Origin: Hoeflea sp.
GTDB lineage: Bacteria; Pseudomonadota; Alphaproteobacteria; Rhizobiales; Rhizobiaceae
Assembly: GCA_020637795.1 (NCBI GenBank)
Contig: JACKJT010000001.1
Span: 1,302,001-1,366,000, forward strand
Direction: 5' to 3'
DNA: 64,000 bases
Of this stretch, positions 8,209-17,051 are shown one piece after another. Below the pieces are notes generated by a model. The model ran no database searches. It had not been told where the DNA came from and saw only the letters and a list, made by a program, of their open reading frames with translations. The position numbers were made by a program, and so were the translations under genes. The stretch's first letter is position 1. Each line of letters begins with the position of its first letter.

Positions 8209-8664
8209 ATGTTCAAAATGGCACAAGCAGCAAAAATCGAAATCAACCCAACCGATGCGCCAGCCGAAGCGACCGCTGCCAGCGCGGCCGATACGCCCGC
8301 AGTTGCCGTCGTGCACCGGAATGGAAAAGAAACGCCACGGGGGGCGTGGTTCCCCGCCGACGACATTGAGGCTGTGCTCGCCGGCGCCGCGGAGATGGGC
8401 ATGCACGCTGTGAAGGCCAGCCCCCCTGAGATCGTCAGCCTTGCACAACGGCTGCCCAAGGGCCGGATCTTCGACAGCGGAAAGCTCTTTACCCCGCTGA
8501 TCCAAACCAAGGTCTACGACGAGCTCATGACTCATCTCCCCGAACATGGGATCACGGCCAAGCCGAGACTAGTGATGAGTGCAGCTTCAAGCGGCACTGG
8601 TGATGCCGATGCGGAAGGCCCTGGCGCATCAGTGCCCGAAGGCACGCGTCCAACGGACTGGTAA
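8209..8664 (+). CDS. Hypothetical protein, probably the N-terminal part of a gene broken by an in-frame TAA
   Basis: 151 residues, family not recognised. An Ala/Pro-rich N-terminus leads to an ordered segment (about 40-125) with GAWFPADDIEAVLAGAAEMG and LPKGRIFDSGKLFTPLIQ. The next reading frame (8674-8859) is in exactly the same phase, separated only by the TAA at 8662-8664 and three codons. Together they read as one 217-codon gene with a C-terminal SH3/Tudor-like segment. The start may be ATG 8209 or ATG 8218. Either the TAA is a disabling mutation or these are two genes. It precedes DUF3768, an association I expect for plasmid-type backbone genes in rhizobia. Confidence 0.6.
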   Translation: MFKMAQAAKIEINPTDAPAEATAASAADTPAVAVVHRNGKETPRGAWFPADDIEAVLAGAAEMGMHAVKASPPEIVSLAQRLPKGRIFDSGKLFTPLIQTKVYDELMTHLPEHGITAKPRLVMSAASSGTGDADAEGPGASVPEGTRPTDW

Positions 8665-8673
8665 CAGATAACC

Positions 8674-8859
8674 GTGGGGTCACTGGTGTTGGCGGAAGAA
8701 GCGAGAATGGAGGGCTGGTTCGAGGCGATCATTCTGGATGTCTGCCCCAAGCACGTTTTCAAATTGAGGTACCGTGATTACCCCGACGACCCGATCATTA
8801 CCCGCCATGTGTCCAGGCTTGCGCTCATGATGCAGTTGGATGCTGCGACCAGCGCCTAA
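8674..8859 (+). CDS. Small hypothetical protein, likely severed C-terminal part of the preceding gene
   Basis: 61 residues from a GTG start. LVLAEEARMEGWFEAIILDV followed by KLRYRDYPDDP and RHVSRLALM has the look of a small beta-barrel (SH3/Tudor-like) domain. The function is unknown. It is in phase with the upstream frame, only a TAA and three codons apart, and has no convincing ribosome site, so it may not be translated alone. An internal ATG at 8707 has a better upstream GGAAGAAG but would cut the domain. Confidence 0.45.
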   Translation: MGSLVLAEEARMEGWFEAIILDVCPKHVFKLRYRDYPDDPIITRHVSRLALMMQLDAATSA

Positions 8860-8884
8860 ACGGCCGAGCGAGGGGATCAAGACT

Positions 8885-9250
8885 ATGGGCAGCAACCGCG
8901 TTCAGACTATCAATGATCAATTCCGCCAGACCTTTCTCGGTGGCAGGGTCGTGATGACTGCGAGTGTTGCTGCCATGGCCGACAACGACCGCCGGACCCT
9001 GTTGAGCAGGGTCCGGCATTTTGATGAATTTACGTCAGAAAATGACCCTTACGGCGAACATGACTTCGGCTCTATCAACCTCGGTGAGTGCCGTTATTTT
9101 TGGAAGATTGAATATCACGATCCGACGCTGACATGCGGCCCATCCGACGCCAGCGACATGGCCACCACAGAGCGCGCGCTGGCGCTAATGCGCGCGGGTG
9201 GTCGTCAAACAAGCGTCCGCACTCGCATTGGAGTAGGATCGGCCGGATGA
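8885..9250 (+). CDS. DUF3768 protein with C-terminal tail replaced by IS630 remnant sequence
   Basis: 121 residues from ATG 8885. The core is a good DUF3768 match by eye: INDQFRQTFLGGRVVMTA, LLSRVRHFDEFTSENDPYGE, HDFGSINLGECRYFWKIEY and TTERALALM. DUF3768 has no known function; it is common on alphaproteobacterial plasmids and islands. Normal members end a few residues after the ALxLM segment. Here the frame continues with GGRQTSVRTRIGVGSAG, which is sequence from an IS630-type transposase read in another frame (from about 9200). The gene was probably clipped by insertion and later decay. Confidence 0.7.
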   Translation: MGSNRVQTINDQFRQTFLGGRVVMTASVAAMADNDRRTLLSRVRHFDEFTSENDPYGEHDFGSINLGECRYFWKIEYHDPTLTCGPSDASDMATTERALALMRAGGRQTSVRTRIGVGSAG

Positions 9251-9515
9251 CCTGAAGCGCCGACGAACCTAGTTTGATGAGCAACTCGATCTCGATCCGC
9301 AAGAGCTGATCTTCATAGACGAGACCGGTCTTTCAACGAAGATGGCACGTTTGCGCGGACGTGCAATTCGAGGCGAGCGCTGTCGAGCTGGCGTTCCCCA
9401 TGGCCATTGGAAAACAACCACATTCACCGGAGCTCTGCGCCTGAGGGTATGATCGCGCCGTTTGTCTACGACAGAGCGATGAACGGTGACGTCTTCCTAG
9501 TCTATGCCGAGCGGA
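9201..9515 (+). pseudogene. IS630-family transposase remnant
   Basis: Translation in one frame gives DRPDDLKRRR, then after a TAG (9273-9275 region) DEQLDLDPQELIFIDETG, KMARLRGRAIRGERCRAG and VPHGHWKTTTFTGALR, which is unmistakably the central DDE region of IS630/IS870-like transposases. After about 9448 the match continues in another frame (MIAPFVYDRAMNGDVFLVYAE). It lacks both ends, has at least two in-frame stops and a frameshift, and stops where the stop codon of the hydantoinase gene begins. It is a dead fragment at the junction of the decayed left part and the catabolic cargo. Confidence 0.85.
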
Positions 9516-9517
9516 TG

Positions 9518-12500
9518 TCAGGCACCAAACCCACCGCCACCAGGCGTGTGCATGATGAAAGTGTCGCCTGAGGCCATTTCAGCCTTGTCGTTCCCGGCGA
9601 GCGGTTCAACAGATCCGTCAATACGCTCTACGAGATTGAGGCCTGGCTTTCCGGGCTGACCGCCCGCCACACCTGCCGGAACCGTAATGCGGTGCGACGA
9701 CAGCACCGTCGCTGTCATGGGCTCAAGGAATCTGAGCTTTCGTGTGATCCCCTCCCCGCCTGCAAAACGGCCACCACCGCCTGACCCCTTGCGGATGGAG
9801 AACTCCTCAACGCGCACGGGAAAGCGCGTCTCCAACACCTCCGGATCGGTCATGCGGGTGTTGGTCATGTGGCTGTGAACCGCACTTGCGCCATTGAAGC
9901 CGTTGCCCGCACCGGTACCGCCACAGATCGTCTCATAGTTCTGATAAGTCTCATTGCCGTAGACGAAATTGTTCATGGTTCCCTGTGATCCGGCAATCAC
10001 ACCCAAGGCACCATAGAGCGTATCGGCAATAGACTGGCTGACTTCCGTATTACCGGAAATAACCGCAGCCGGATAATCCGGGTTGATCATGGTTCCTTTC
10101 GGAACCCGGATATCAAGCGGCTTCATGCAACCTTCGTTCATCGGGATATCCGCACCCACGAGCGTTCGGAACACATAAAGCACCACTGCCCGGCAGATCG
10201 ACAGCGGCGCATTGTAGTTGAACTCGTCCTGTGGCGATGTTCCGGCAAAATCGATAATGGCTTCACGCGCGGCCTTGTCGACACGTATGGACACATTGAT
10301 ATGCGCCCCGCTGTCCATGGGATACTCGAAGCTGCAGTCCTTGAGCACATCGAGAACCCGGCGAACGCTCTCTTCGGCATTGTCCTGGACATGGCCCATA
10401 TAGGCATGCACCACCTCAAGACCGAACTGGCGTACGATGCTCTGGAGCTCTTTCGTTCCAGTGGTATTGGCGGCAATCTGTGCCGCAAGATCGGCCATGT
10501 TCTGGTCAATGTTGCGGCACGGGTACTTCCCGGTCGCAAGCAGGGCACGCGTTTCGGGGTCCCGCAATTTGCCTTGCCCGACCAGAAGGAAATTGTCGAT
10601 CAGCACACCTTCCTCATCGATGTGGCGGCTGTCAGGTGGAGCTGACCCCGGGGTCTTGCCGCCGATATCCGCATGGTGCCCGCGCGAGGCTGCAACGAAG
10701 ATGATCTTCTCTCCAGCCTCGTCAAACACCGGCGTGATCACCGTGACATCCGGCAAATGCGTTCCCCCGTTAAAGGGGTTGTTCATCATGAACACGTCGC
10801 CAGGGCGGATCTTGCCCGCATTCTGTTCAAGTGTCTTGCGGACACTCTCACTCATCGATCCCAGGTGCACCGGCACGTGCGGTGCATTGGCGACCAGATC
10901 GCCATTGCCGTCAAAGATGGCACAGGAGAAATCGTATCTCTCCTTGATATTGACCGAATAGGCGGTGTTGGCGAGCGTTGCGCCCATCTGCTCGGCAATC
11001 GACATGAAGAGATTGTTGAATACCTCCAGCATGACCGGATCGACACTTGTACCGATCGCTTCCTGCCGCCTCAGGGGTACAATCCGCCGCAAGAGAAGAT
11101 TTCCGCCGGCAATCGCCTGTGCCTGCCAGCCATTCTCGACGACATTGGTGCCTGTCGGCTCGACAATGATTGCCGGACCCTTCACCTCCTGGCCGACCAC
11201 CATCTTCGTCCGGTCAACCATCGGCACATCGCGCCATTCGCCAAGGCAGTACATGGAGGCGGTTGTGCCTTGCTGTTCAAACTGGCGCTCGGCATCCGGG
11301 AGCGTCACGCCCTCGCCGGTCGCCCCAATCGCCTCAGATGTCAGCAGATCGATAATGAGTTCTTCAGCCTGCGGCACAAAGCCGAAGCGCTGCTGGTGTA
11401 CCGCCTCGAAATCCACGCGCATCGCGTCAGGCGAACCGAATTCTACAGCCAATGCCTGATGCGATCCTTTCGGCCTGATATGGGCGGTGCGCACCAGCGT
11501 TATCGCATCGTCGGCAATGCCCTGGCCGGAAACCTCCGCTCGGCTTTCCGCATCAAGTCTGGCAAAAACCGCTTCCGCCTCGGCGGTGTCATTGAGCGGT
11601 TGCGCAAACTGGTGTTCGCGGATTGCCCGCACATCGGCCAGCCCCATGCCGAAGGCAGACAGAACGCCGGCGAATGGATGGATGAAGATGGTCTCCATAC
11701 CCAGAACATCGGCAACCTGACAGGCGTGCTGTCCACCCGCGCCGCCGAAACAGTTCATCGTGTAGCCGGTCACGTCATAACCGCGCTGCACACTGATTTT
11801 CTTGATCGCATTGGCCATGTTTTCGACCGCAATCCGCAGGAAGCCCTCTGCGAGATCTTCCGGGCTTCGCGGCGCCTCACCGGTTTCTGCTGCGATTTCG
11901 CGGGCCATCTCCTCGAACCTGGCTCGCGCGGCCTCAGCATCCAGCGGCTCTGTGCCATCAAGGCCAAAGACATGCGGGAACTGATGGGGCTGGACCTTGC
12001 CTAGCACCACATTGCAATCCGTGACCGCCAGCGGTCCGCCACGGCGATAGGACGCAGGTCCGGGATTGGCGCCTGCGCTTTCCGGCCCCACCTGCATGCG
12101 ACCGTTGGCATAGGTCAGAATGGATCCGCCGCCGGCTGCCACGGTATGAATGCTCATCATCGGCGCGCGCATCCGCACGCCTGCAACCTCGGTTTCGAAC
12201 GAGCGTTCATAGGCACCGGCATAATGACAGACATCGGTGGAGGTGCCCCCCATGTCAAACCCGATCAATCGCTTAAAACCTGCCTTCTCGGCGCTGCGCA
12301 CCATGCCTACCACGCCACCCGCCGGACCGGACAGGATGGCATCCTTACCCTGAAACAATGCAGCATCGGTCAGTCCGCCATTGGATTGCATGAACATGAG
12401 CGAACCACAGCCGCCCTCGGACGCCCCGAGCGCGTCGCTAACCTGCTTCACATAACGACGCAAGATCGGGGAGAGATAGGCATCAACAACCGCCGTATCT

Positions 12501-13108
12501 CCCCGGGAAACAAGCTTGATAAGCGGGCTCACCGCATGGCTGAGCGAGATCTGAGGGAAGCCGATTTCGCGCGCAATCTCGCCAATCCGGCTCTCATGGT
12601 CCTGAAACCGGTAGGCGTGCATGAGGGCCACAGCCACGGATCGATAGCCGTCCGCATAGGCCTGGATCAAGGCTTCGCGGACTTCATGGTCATCAAGCGG
12701 AGTTATGACATTGCCATCGGCAGCCAGGCGTTGATTGACTTCAATTACATCAGAGTACAGCAGCTCCGGGAGGACGATCTCAAGATCAAACAAGCGCGGC
12801 CGGTTCTGATAGCCAATCCGCAGGAGATCGCGCATACCGCGGGTGATCAGGAGCAGGGTGCGCTCACCCTTGCGTTCCAGGAGTGCATTGGTCGCAACAG
12901 TGGTTCCCATCTTGACCGCGTCAATTGTGCCCTTGGGGATGGCAGAATCCGCGCCCAGGCCAAGCATTTCACGGATCCCGAAGACGGCCGCGTCCTTGTA
13001 GCGCTCTGGGTTTTCGGACAGGAGCTTGTGGGACTTGAGCTTGCCATCAGGCATTCGTGCAACAATGTCGGTAAATGTCCCGCCGCGATCAACCCAAAAC
13101 TGCCACAT
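9518..13108 (-). CDS. Fused hydantoinase A/B, 5-oxoprolinase type
   Basis: 1196-residue ATP-dependent amidohydrolase that would open a cyclic amide such as 5-oxoproline (pyroglutamate) to glutamate. Residues about 5-180 form Hydant_A_N with the actin-fold DRGGTFTD motif at 7-14. Residues about 200-490 form Hydantoinase_A (IGFDMGGTSTDVCHYAG). The HyuB half starts near 690 (VDPVMLEVFNNLFMSIAEQM) and runs to the end with GGGGFG. The single-chain A+B layout and the N-terminus resemble eukaryotic 5-oxoprolinase. N-methylhydantoinase or carbamoylase-linked roles remain possible. It is the last gene of the LysR-DUF1445-TRAP gene set and lies 81 bases after dctM. Confidence 0.9.
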   Translation of the reverse strand: MWQFWVDRGGTFTDIVARMPDGKLKSHKLLSENPERYKDAAVFGIREMLGLGADSAIPKGTIDAVKMGTTVATNALLERKGERTLLLITRGMRDLLRIGYQNRPRLFDLEIVLPELLYSDVIEVNQRLAADGNVITPLDDHEVREALIQAYADGYRSVAVALMHAYRFQDHESRIGEIAREIGFPQISLSHAVSPLIKLVSRGDTAVVDAYLSPILRRYVKQVSDALGASEGGCGSLMFMQSNGGLTDAALFQGKDAILSGPAGGVVGMVRSAEKAGFKRLIGFDMGGTSTDVCHYAGAYERSFETEVAGVRMRAPMMSIHTVAAGGGSILTYANGRMQVGPESAGANPGPASYRRGGPLAVTDCNVVLGKVQPHQFPHVFGLDGTEPLDAEAARARFEEMAREIAAETGEAPRSPEDLAEGFLRIAVENMANAIKKISVQRGYDVTGYTMNCFGGAGGQHACQVADVLGMETIFIHPFAGVLSAFGMGLADVRAIREHQFAQPLNDTAEAEAVFARLDAESRAEVSGQGIADDAITLVRTAHIRPKGSHQALAVEFGSPDAMRVDFEAVHQQRFGFVPQAEELIIDLLTSEAIGATGEGVTLPDAERQFEQQGTTASMYCLGEWRDVPMVDRTKMVVGQEVKGPAIIVEPTGTNVVENGWQAQAIAGGNLLLRRIVPLRRQEAIGTSVDPVMLEVFNNLFMSIAEQMGATLANTAYSVNIKERYDFSCAIFDGNGDLVANAPHVPVHLGSMSESVRKTLEQNAGKIRPGDVFMMNNPFNGGTHLPDVTVITPVFDEAGEKIIFVAASRGHHADIGGKTPGSAPPDSRHIDEEGVLIDNFLLVGQGKLRDPETRALLATGKYPCRNIDQNMADLAAQIAANTTGTKELQSIVRQFGLEVVHAYMGHVQDNAEESVRRVLDVLKDCSFEYPMDSGAHINVSIRVDKAAREAIIDFAGTSPQDEFNYNAPLSICRAVVLYVFRTLVGADIPMNEGCMKPLDIRVPKGTMINPDYPAAVISGNTEVSQSIADTLYGALGVIAGSQGTMNNFVYGNETYQNYETICGGTGAGNGFNGASAVHSHMTNTRMTDPEVLETRFPVRVEEFSIRKGSGGGGRFAGGEGITRKLRFLEPMTATVLSSHRITVPAGVAGGQPGKPGLNLVERIDGSVEPLAGNDKAEMASGDTFIMHTPGGGGFGA

Positions 13109-13189
13109 GGCCGATACCTTCCGTTTTGGCTGGCCAAACCCGTGACCAGCGACATGAAACTGAATTCGAAGTGTTCAATGGCCCGGCGG

Positions 13190-14470
13190 TCAGACGAAGC
13201 CCGGCAGAAAAAGCGCGATCTGGGGAAATGCAATCAATGCTGCCACCATCAACAACATGACAATCACATAGGGCAGAGCCCCCAGCATCACCTCGCTCAT
13301 GGTGCCTGATTTCCGGGCGCCCTGGACGACATAGAGGTTGAGCCCGACCGGCGGCGTGATTAACGCCATTTCGATGAGCACGATCATCAGGATGCCGAAC
13401 CAGATCGGATCATACCCCTGGGCCACGACCAGCGGCACGATGATCGGGATTGTCACCACCATCAGGGACAACGTCTCGATGAAGAACCCGAGCACGATGT
13501 AGATTGCGACAATGACCAGCATGAACATCAGCGGCGACAGCCCCAGTCCGGTCAGGAAGGTCTGCAGTTCGCGGCCCATGCCGGCCGAAGACAGTGTAAA
13601 GTTCAGGAAGGTCGCGCCGATGACCACGAGCATGATCATCGATGTGATTTTAATGGTGCCAAGCAGGCTTTCGCCGATCATGCTCAACGACACGCCACGG
13701 AAGAAGGCCGCTATCAAGAACGCGCCCGCCACGCCCACCGCCGCGGCTTCGGTTGGTGTCGCCCATCCCTTGTAGATGGTGCCGATGATGATCGAGAACA
13801 GGAAGATGATCGGCAACAAATCCCGCAGGGCGGCAATCATCTGCGCGAGCGGGAACACGCGGCGCTCACCGCCCAATGACGGACGGACGGTGCAGATGAT
13901 GACCGTCGCCAGGACAAAACACAGGGCAAGCGCAATGCCTGGAATCAGGCCGGCAAGAAACAGTCTTGGAATTGAGGTCTGGGTGAGGAACCCGTAGACG
14001 ATCAGGTTGATCGAAGGCGGGATCATGATCCCGAGAGTGCCACCCGCGGCGATGGCGCCTGAGAACAGCTTGGGGTCATAACCAAGCTTTTCCGCCTGCG
14101 GCATGGCGACCGTTGCCACCGTTGCAGCCGTCGCCACGGATGACCCGGAGGTAGCCGAAAACATGGTCGCGGTGGCGATGTTGGCGTGGATCAGCCCGCC
14201 TGGCAGCCAGGACACCCAACGGTCGAGGGCTGCATAGGTGCGGCCCGCGACACCGCTGCGCACCAGGATTTCACCAAGCAGCACGAAGAACGGAATGGCA
14301 ATCAGCGTGGCACTGTTGGAAGAAGACCAGACGAGCTGACCCAGTCCTTTCATCAGCGGGAACGGGCTGAAGAACAGATCAACGCCAAAGCCCAGCAAGA
14401 ACAGGACGATGCCAACGGGAATGGAGAGCGACAGAAGAGCCAGAAGGCCTACGGAAACATAAGCGATCAT
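13190..14470 (-). CDS. TRAP transporter large permease (DctM type)
   Basis: 426-residue inner-membrane protein with about 12 transmembrane helices and the DctM signatures LLGEILVRSGVAGRTY, GIMIPPSINLIVYG and the C-terminal ITPPVGLNLYVVQG. With DctQ and DctP it drives uptake by an ion gradient. The start overlaps the dctQ stop by 4 bases. The linked 5-oxoprolinase and DUF1445 genes suggest an organic acid or cyclic amino acid substrate (5-oxoproline, D-glutamate or a hydantoin); this is inferred from context. Confidence 0.93.
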   Translation of the reverse strand: MIAYVSVGLLALLSLSIPVGIVLFLLGFGVDLFFSPFPLMKGLGQLVWSSSNSATLIAIPFFVLLGEILVRSGVAGRTYAALDRWVSWLPGGLIHANIATATMFSATSGSSVATAATVATVAMPQAEKLGYDPKLFSGAIAAGGTLGIMIPPSINLIVYGFLTQTSIPRLFLAGLIPGIALALCFVLATVIICTVRPSLGGERRVFPLAQMIAALRDLLPIIFLFSIIIGTIYKGWATPTEAAAVGVAGAFLIAAFFRGVSLSMIGESLLGTIKITSMIMLVVIGATFLNFTLSSAGMGRELQTFLTGLGLSPLMFMLVIVAIYIVLGFFIETLSLMVVTIPIIVPLVVAQGYDPIWFGILMIVLIEMALITPPVGLNLYVVQGARKSGTMSEVMLGALPYVIVMLLMVAALIAFPQIALFLPGFV

Positions 14471-15015
14471 ACCAGCGCATCCTGTTCGGCGAACGCGCCG
14501 ATGGCACTTTCGATTTCGTCAAACTTGCCCTGAAGAAAAAGAACAAGAGCCGACACAAGAGTAAGCCAGGAGACAATGGCAAACCACGTCCAGCCGGCAA
14601 ACCAAGGCACCTGGACAAGCCAGAGGGGGGTTTCCAGAACCGTGTTGGCGGTTGAATAATTGGCGATGGATTTCTCAAGCACCGGCCAGCATCGAAACGC
14701 AATGAGCGTCACCGTTCCCGTCAGCACCATCATCGAAAACAGATCGAACAGAACCCGCCCTCGTGTTGCGACCCGGCTTCGCAGCAGATCGATGCGAACA
14801 TGTCCCAGTTCGAGAAGCGTGTAGGCCATGCCCCAAGCGGCGGCGATTGCCATGACATAGCCGCTGACTTCATCCGTGCCGCCAAAAGAGGCCCCGACCT
14901 GACGCAGCACGATGTCCAACAATACAAAAACCACGCAAATCAGCAGTCCGATTCCAATAAGGATCGCGAGTGCGCGATTGAGCTTTCGCAGTGTCGTCAA
15001 AATGTCCTGTGCCAT
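14467..15015 (-). CDS. TRAP transporter small permease (DctQ type)
   Basis: 182 residues with four predicted transmembrane helices. Family features are the LDIVLRQVG segment after helix 1 and AAAWGMAYTLLELGHVRIDLL in the middle. The small subunit pairs with DctM in the membrane. The gene overlaps dctM by 4 bases and begins 32 bases after dctP, so all three are likely co-transcribed. Confidence 0.9.
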   Translation of the reverse strand: MAQDILTTLRKLNRALAILIGIGLLICVVFVLLDIVLRQVGASFGGTDEVSGYVMAIAAAWGMAYTLLELGHVRIDLLRSRVATRGRVLFDLFSMMVLTGTVTLIAFRCWPVLEKSIANYSTANTVLETPLWLVQVPWFAGWTWFAIVSWLTLVSALVLFLQGKFDEIESAIGAFAEQDALV

Positions 15016-15047
15016 GATTTCAGGGCCTCATTTGATGTTGAAGATGA

Positions 15048-16085
15048 TCAGTTGGCGACGACGGTCACTCCGACCACTTTACCAACGCTGTCGTTCCAGC
15101 GGGTCACCCATTCTTCACCTGCCCGCGAAGCCCAGTCCGGAAGCACTTCGGTTTCCAGGATTTCACGTGCCTTGGCGAAATCGGCATCCGACACGTCAAC
15201 CAGTGTCATTGCCCGCTTGTCGCCGGATGCGCACTCGCCATTACCGGTCAGGCAAGCCACATCATTGGCAAGTGCTCCTTGCGCACTGGCCCATGCGGGA
15301 GCCTCGAAGTTCTCGGAGACCTGCTTGGCGATCAGCTCCTGTGTCGCGGCATCAAGGCTATTCCATTTGTCCAGATTGATCGCGGTCACCACAGAATCCC
15401 ATCCGCCCAACGGGAGCGTCAGAAGATGGGTCGAAACTTCCCACCAACCGGCGCTGTAGCCCGAGCCGGCGCCGGTCACGGCACAATCAACCACGCCCTT
15501 CTGGAGCGCGCCTGGCACTTCCGAGAAGCTGACATTGATGCCTTCGGCGCCGAGCGCTTCAAGGAACTTAGCCGTCATCCGGCCCGAAGCACGGATTTTC
15601 AGACCGGCGAGATCGGAGAGGCCGGAAATCGGCTTGTTGCAGAACACGACTTGCGGCGGATAGGGCGCAATTGCCAGAACATGGGAATTGAAGCGGTTGC
15701 TGAAGATGTCCTCAACCATCGGGCGGGCGGCATCCACCATGGCCTTTGCGTCATCTGCGTTGAGTGCCAGCAATGGCACATCAAGGCCCTCCAGTTCAGG
15801 CGCATCGGTTACGGCGTAATCGGCAACGGTCATGGCCACATCATAGACGCCTTCGCCGAGCAGTCGGTAGATATCGCCAACACCCAGCCCCATCTGATCA
15901 TGGGTGGTCAAGGCGACATTGACGGAGCCACCCGAGGCTTCCGGCAGGGTCGTCGTCCAGAACGGCGCTTCATACTGCTTGTGCAGCGGCAGGCCGGACC
16001 AGCTGCCGACGACATTGATGTCTTCGGCAAGAACCGGCGAGGCAAAGAACGCCGTTGCGGCGAGCAGGCTTGGAATTTTCTTCAT
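15048..16085 (-). CDS. TRAP transporter periplasmic solute-binding protein (DctP type)
   Basis: 345 residues with a clear signal peptide (MKKIPSLLAATAFFASPVLA, cleavage near residue 20). The mature part has DctP-like features, including the helix-strand LSDLAGLKIRASGRMT with the ligand-contacting Arg and the following VPGALQKGVVDCAVTG. It captures the substrate in the periplasm and passes it to DctQM. A strong ribosome site (GGAGACC) precedes the ATG. The substrate is not readable from sequence; context suggests 5-oxoproline or a related compound. Confidence 0.92.
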   Translation of the reverse strand: MKKIPSLLAATAFFASPVLAEDINVVGSWSGLPLHKQYEAPFWTTTLPEASGGSVNVALTTHDQMGLGVGDIYRLLGEGVYDVAMTVADYAVTDAPELEGLDVPLLALNADDAKAMVDAARPMVEDIFSNRFNSHVLAIAPYPPQVVFCNKPISGLSDLAGLKIRASGRMTAKFLEALGAEGINVSFSEVPGALQKGVVDCAVTGAGSGYSAGWWEVSTHLLTLPLGGWDSVVTAINLDKWNSLDAATQELIAKQVSENFEAPAWASAQGALANDVACLTGNGECASGDKRAMTLVDVSDADFAKAREILETEVLPDWASRAGEEWVTRWNDSVGKVVGVTVVAN

Positions 16086-16148
16086 TTCAGGTCTCCTTGG
16101 TTTATCTCGAAGTGTTCAAATTCGGCAGTGACGTATCGGGTGCGCGCG

Positions 16149-16964
16149 CTACTGAAACCTCAGCACCGGAATTTCAGCATCTTCAGGCACATCGGTTATC
16201 AGCATGTGGCCGGGCTTATGGGTGATGCAGATGGGCAGGCCAGCCTGTTCGATGGCCACTTGTGGCGTCACGCCGCAGGCCCAGAACACCGGCACATAGC
16301 CTTCAGGCAACGGCACGGCGTCGCCCCAATCAGGGGATGCGATTTCGGAAATGCCGATCTCCGCGGGATCTCCGGCGTGAACAGGTGCGCCATGGGCGAG
16401 CGGAAATCTGCCGGAAATCTCTGTTGCAAGTGCCACCTTGTCGGCAGGGATGGCCCGCATGCTCACCACCATCTTGCCGTGGAAGGGGCCGGCGGGAACA
16501 GTATCGATATTGGACCGGTACATGGGGACTGTCAGGTCATGATCTATATGCCAGAGGCGTATTCCGGCCTTGATCAGCGCATGCTCAAAGGTGAAAGAAC
16601 AGCCGATGGCGAAGGTGACCAGATCATCCTGCCAGACATCACTCAAGTCATTGACCGAGCGGTCGAGCTTGCCGTTTCTGTAAATGTTGTAAGCCGGTAC
16701 ATCGGTGCGGATATCAATGTCGCGGCCAAGTGTGAACATCATCGGGTTGCCGGTGTCAGAAACTGCTGACAAGGGGCATGGCTTGGGGTTGCGCTGACAG
16801 TAGCGCATGAAATCCAGCGCATATCTTTCCGGCATGATTGCGAGATTTGACTGCAGCACACCCGCTGCAAGACCAGCCGTGTGGGCCTTGTACTCCCCCG
16901 ACCGGATGGCCGCGCGCACCATATCACGTTCGGCGCTTTTCAAGGTTTCATAGGCTGACATCAA
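16149..16964 (-). CDS. DUF1445 protein (putative hydro-lyase / D-glutamate cyclase family)
   Basis: 271 residues of the DUF1445/YcsI family. Conserved features include RNPKPCPL (C63), FAIGCSFTFE (C122), VSMRAIPADKVALA, FPLAHGAPVH and PVFWACGVTPQ. The mammalian D-glutamate cyclase, which converts D-glutamate to 5-oxo-D-proline, contains a DUF1445 domain together with DUF4392. Bacterial members are annotated only as putative hydro-lyases. Lying between a LysR regulator and a TRAP/5-oxoprolinase set, this copy probably feeds 5-oxoproline to the hydantoinase or handles a related cyclic acid. The start could be either of two adjacent ATGs. Confidence 0.88.
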   Translation of the reverse strand: MMSAYETLKSAERDMVRAAIRSGEYKAHTAGLAAGVLQSNLAIMPERYALDFMRYCQRNPKPCPLSAVSDTGNPMMFTLGRDIDIRTDVPAYNIYRNGKLDRSVNDLSDVWQDDLVTFAIGCSFTFEHALIKAGIRLWHIDHDLTVPMYRSNIDTVPAGPFHGKMVVSMRAIPADKVALATEISGRFPLAHGAPVHAGDPAEIGISEIASPDWGDAVPLPEGYVPVFWACGVTPQVAIEQAGLPICITHKPGHMLITDVPEDAEIPVLRFQ

Positions 16965-17051
16965 GCAATCTCTCCCTTTGCTTGAGCCATCAGTGCGTAA
17001 GAGGCCTTATAAAATCAAATCGAATTTTTTTGGAGTTTTCGATAAATATTT

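Noticed and set aside
12146..13309. 387-residue plus-strand reading frame
   Set aside because: Antisense to the hydantoinase gene; no family pattern, and the opposite strand is clearly coding. The same applies to the 443-residue frame at 10673-12004.
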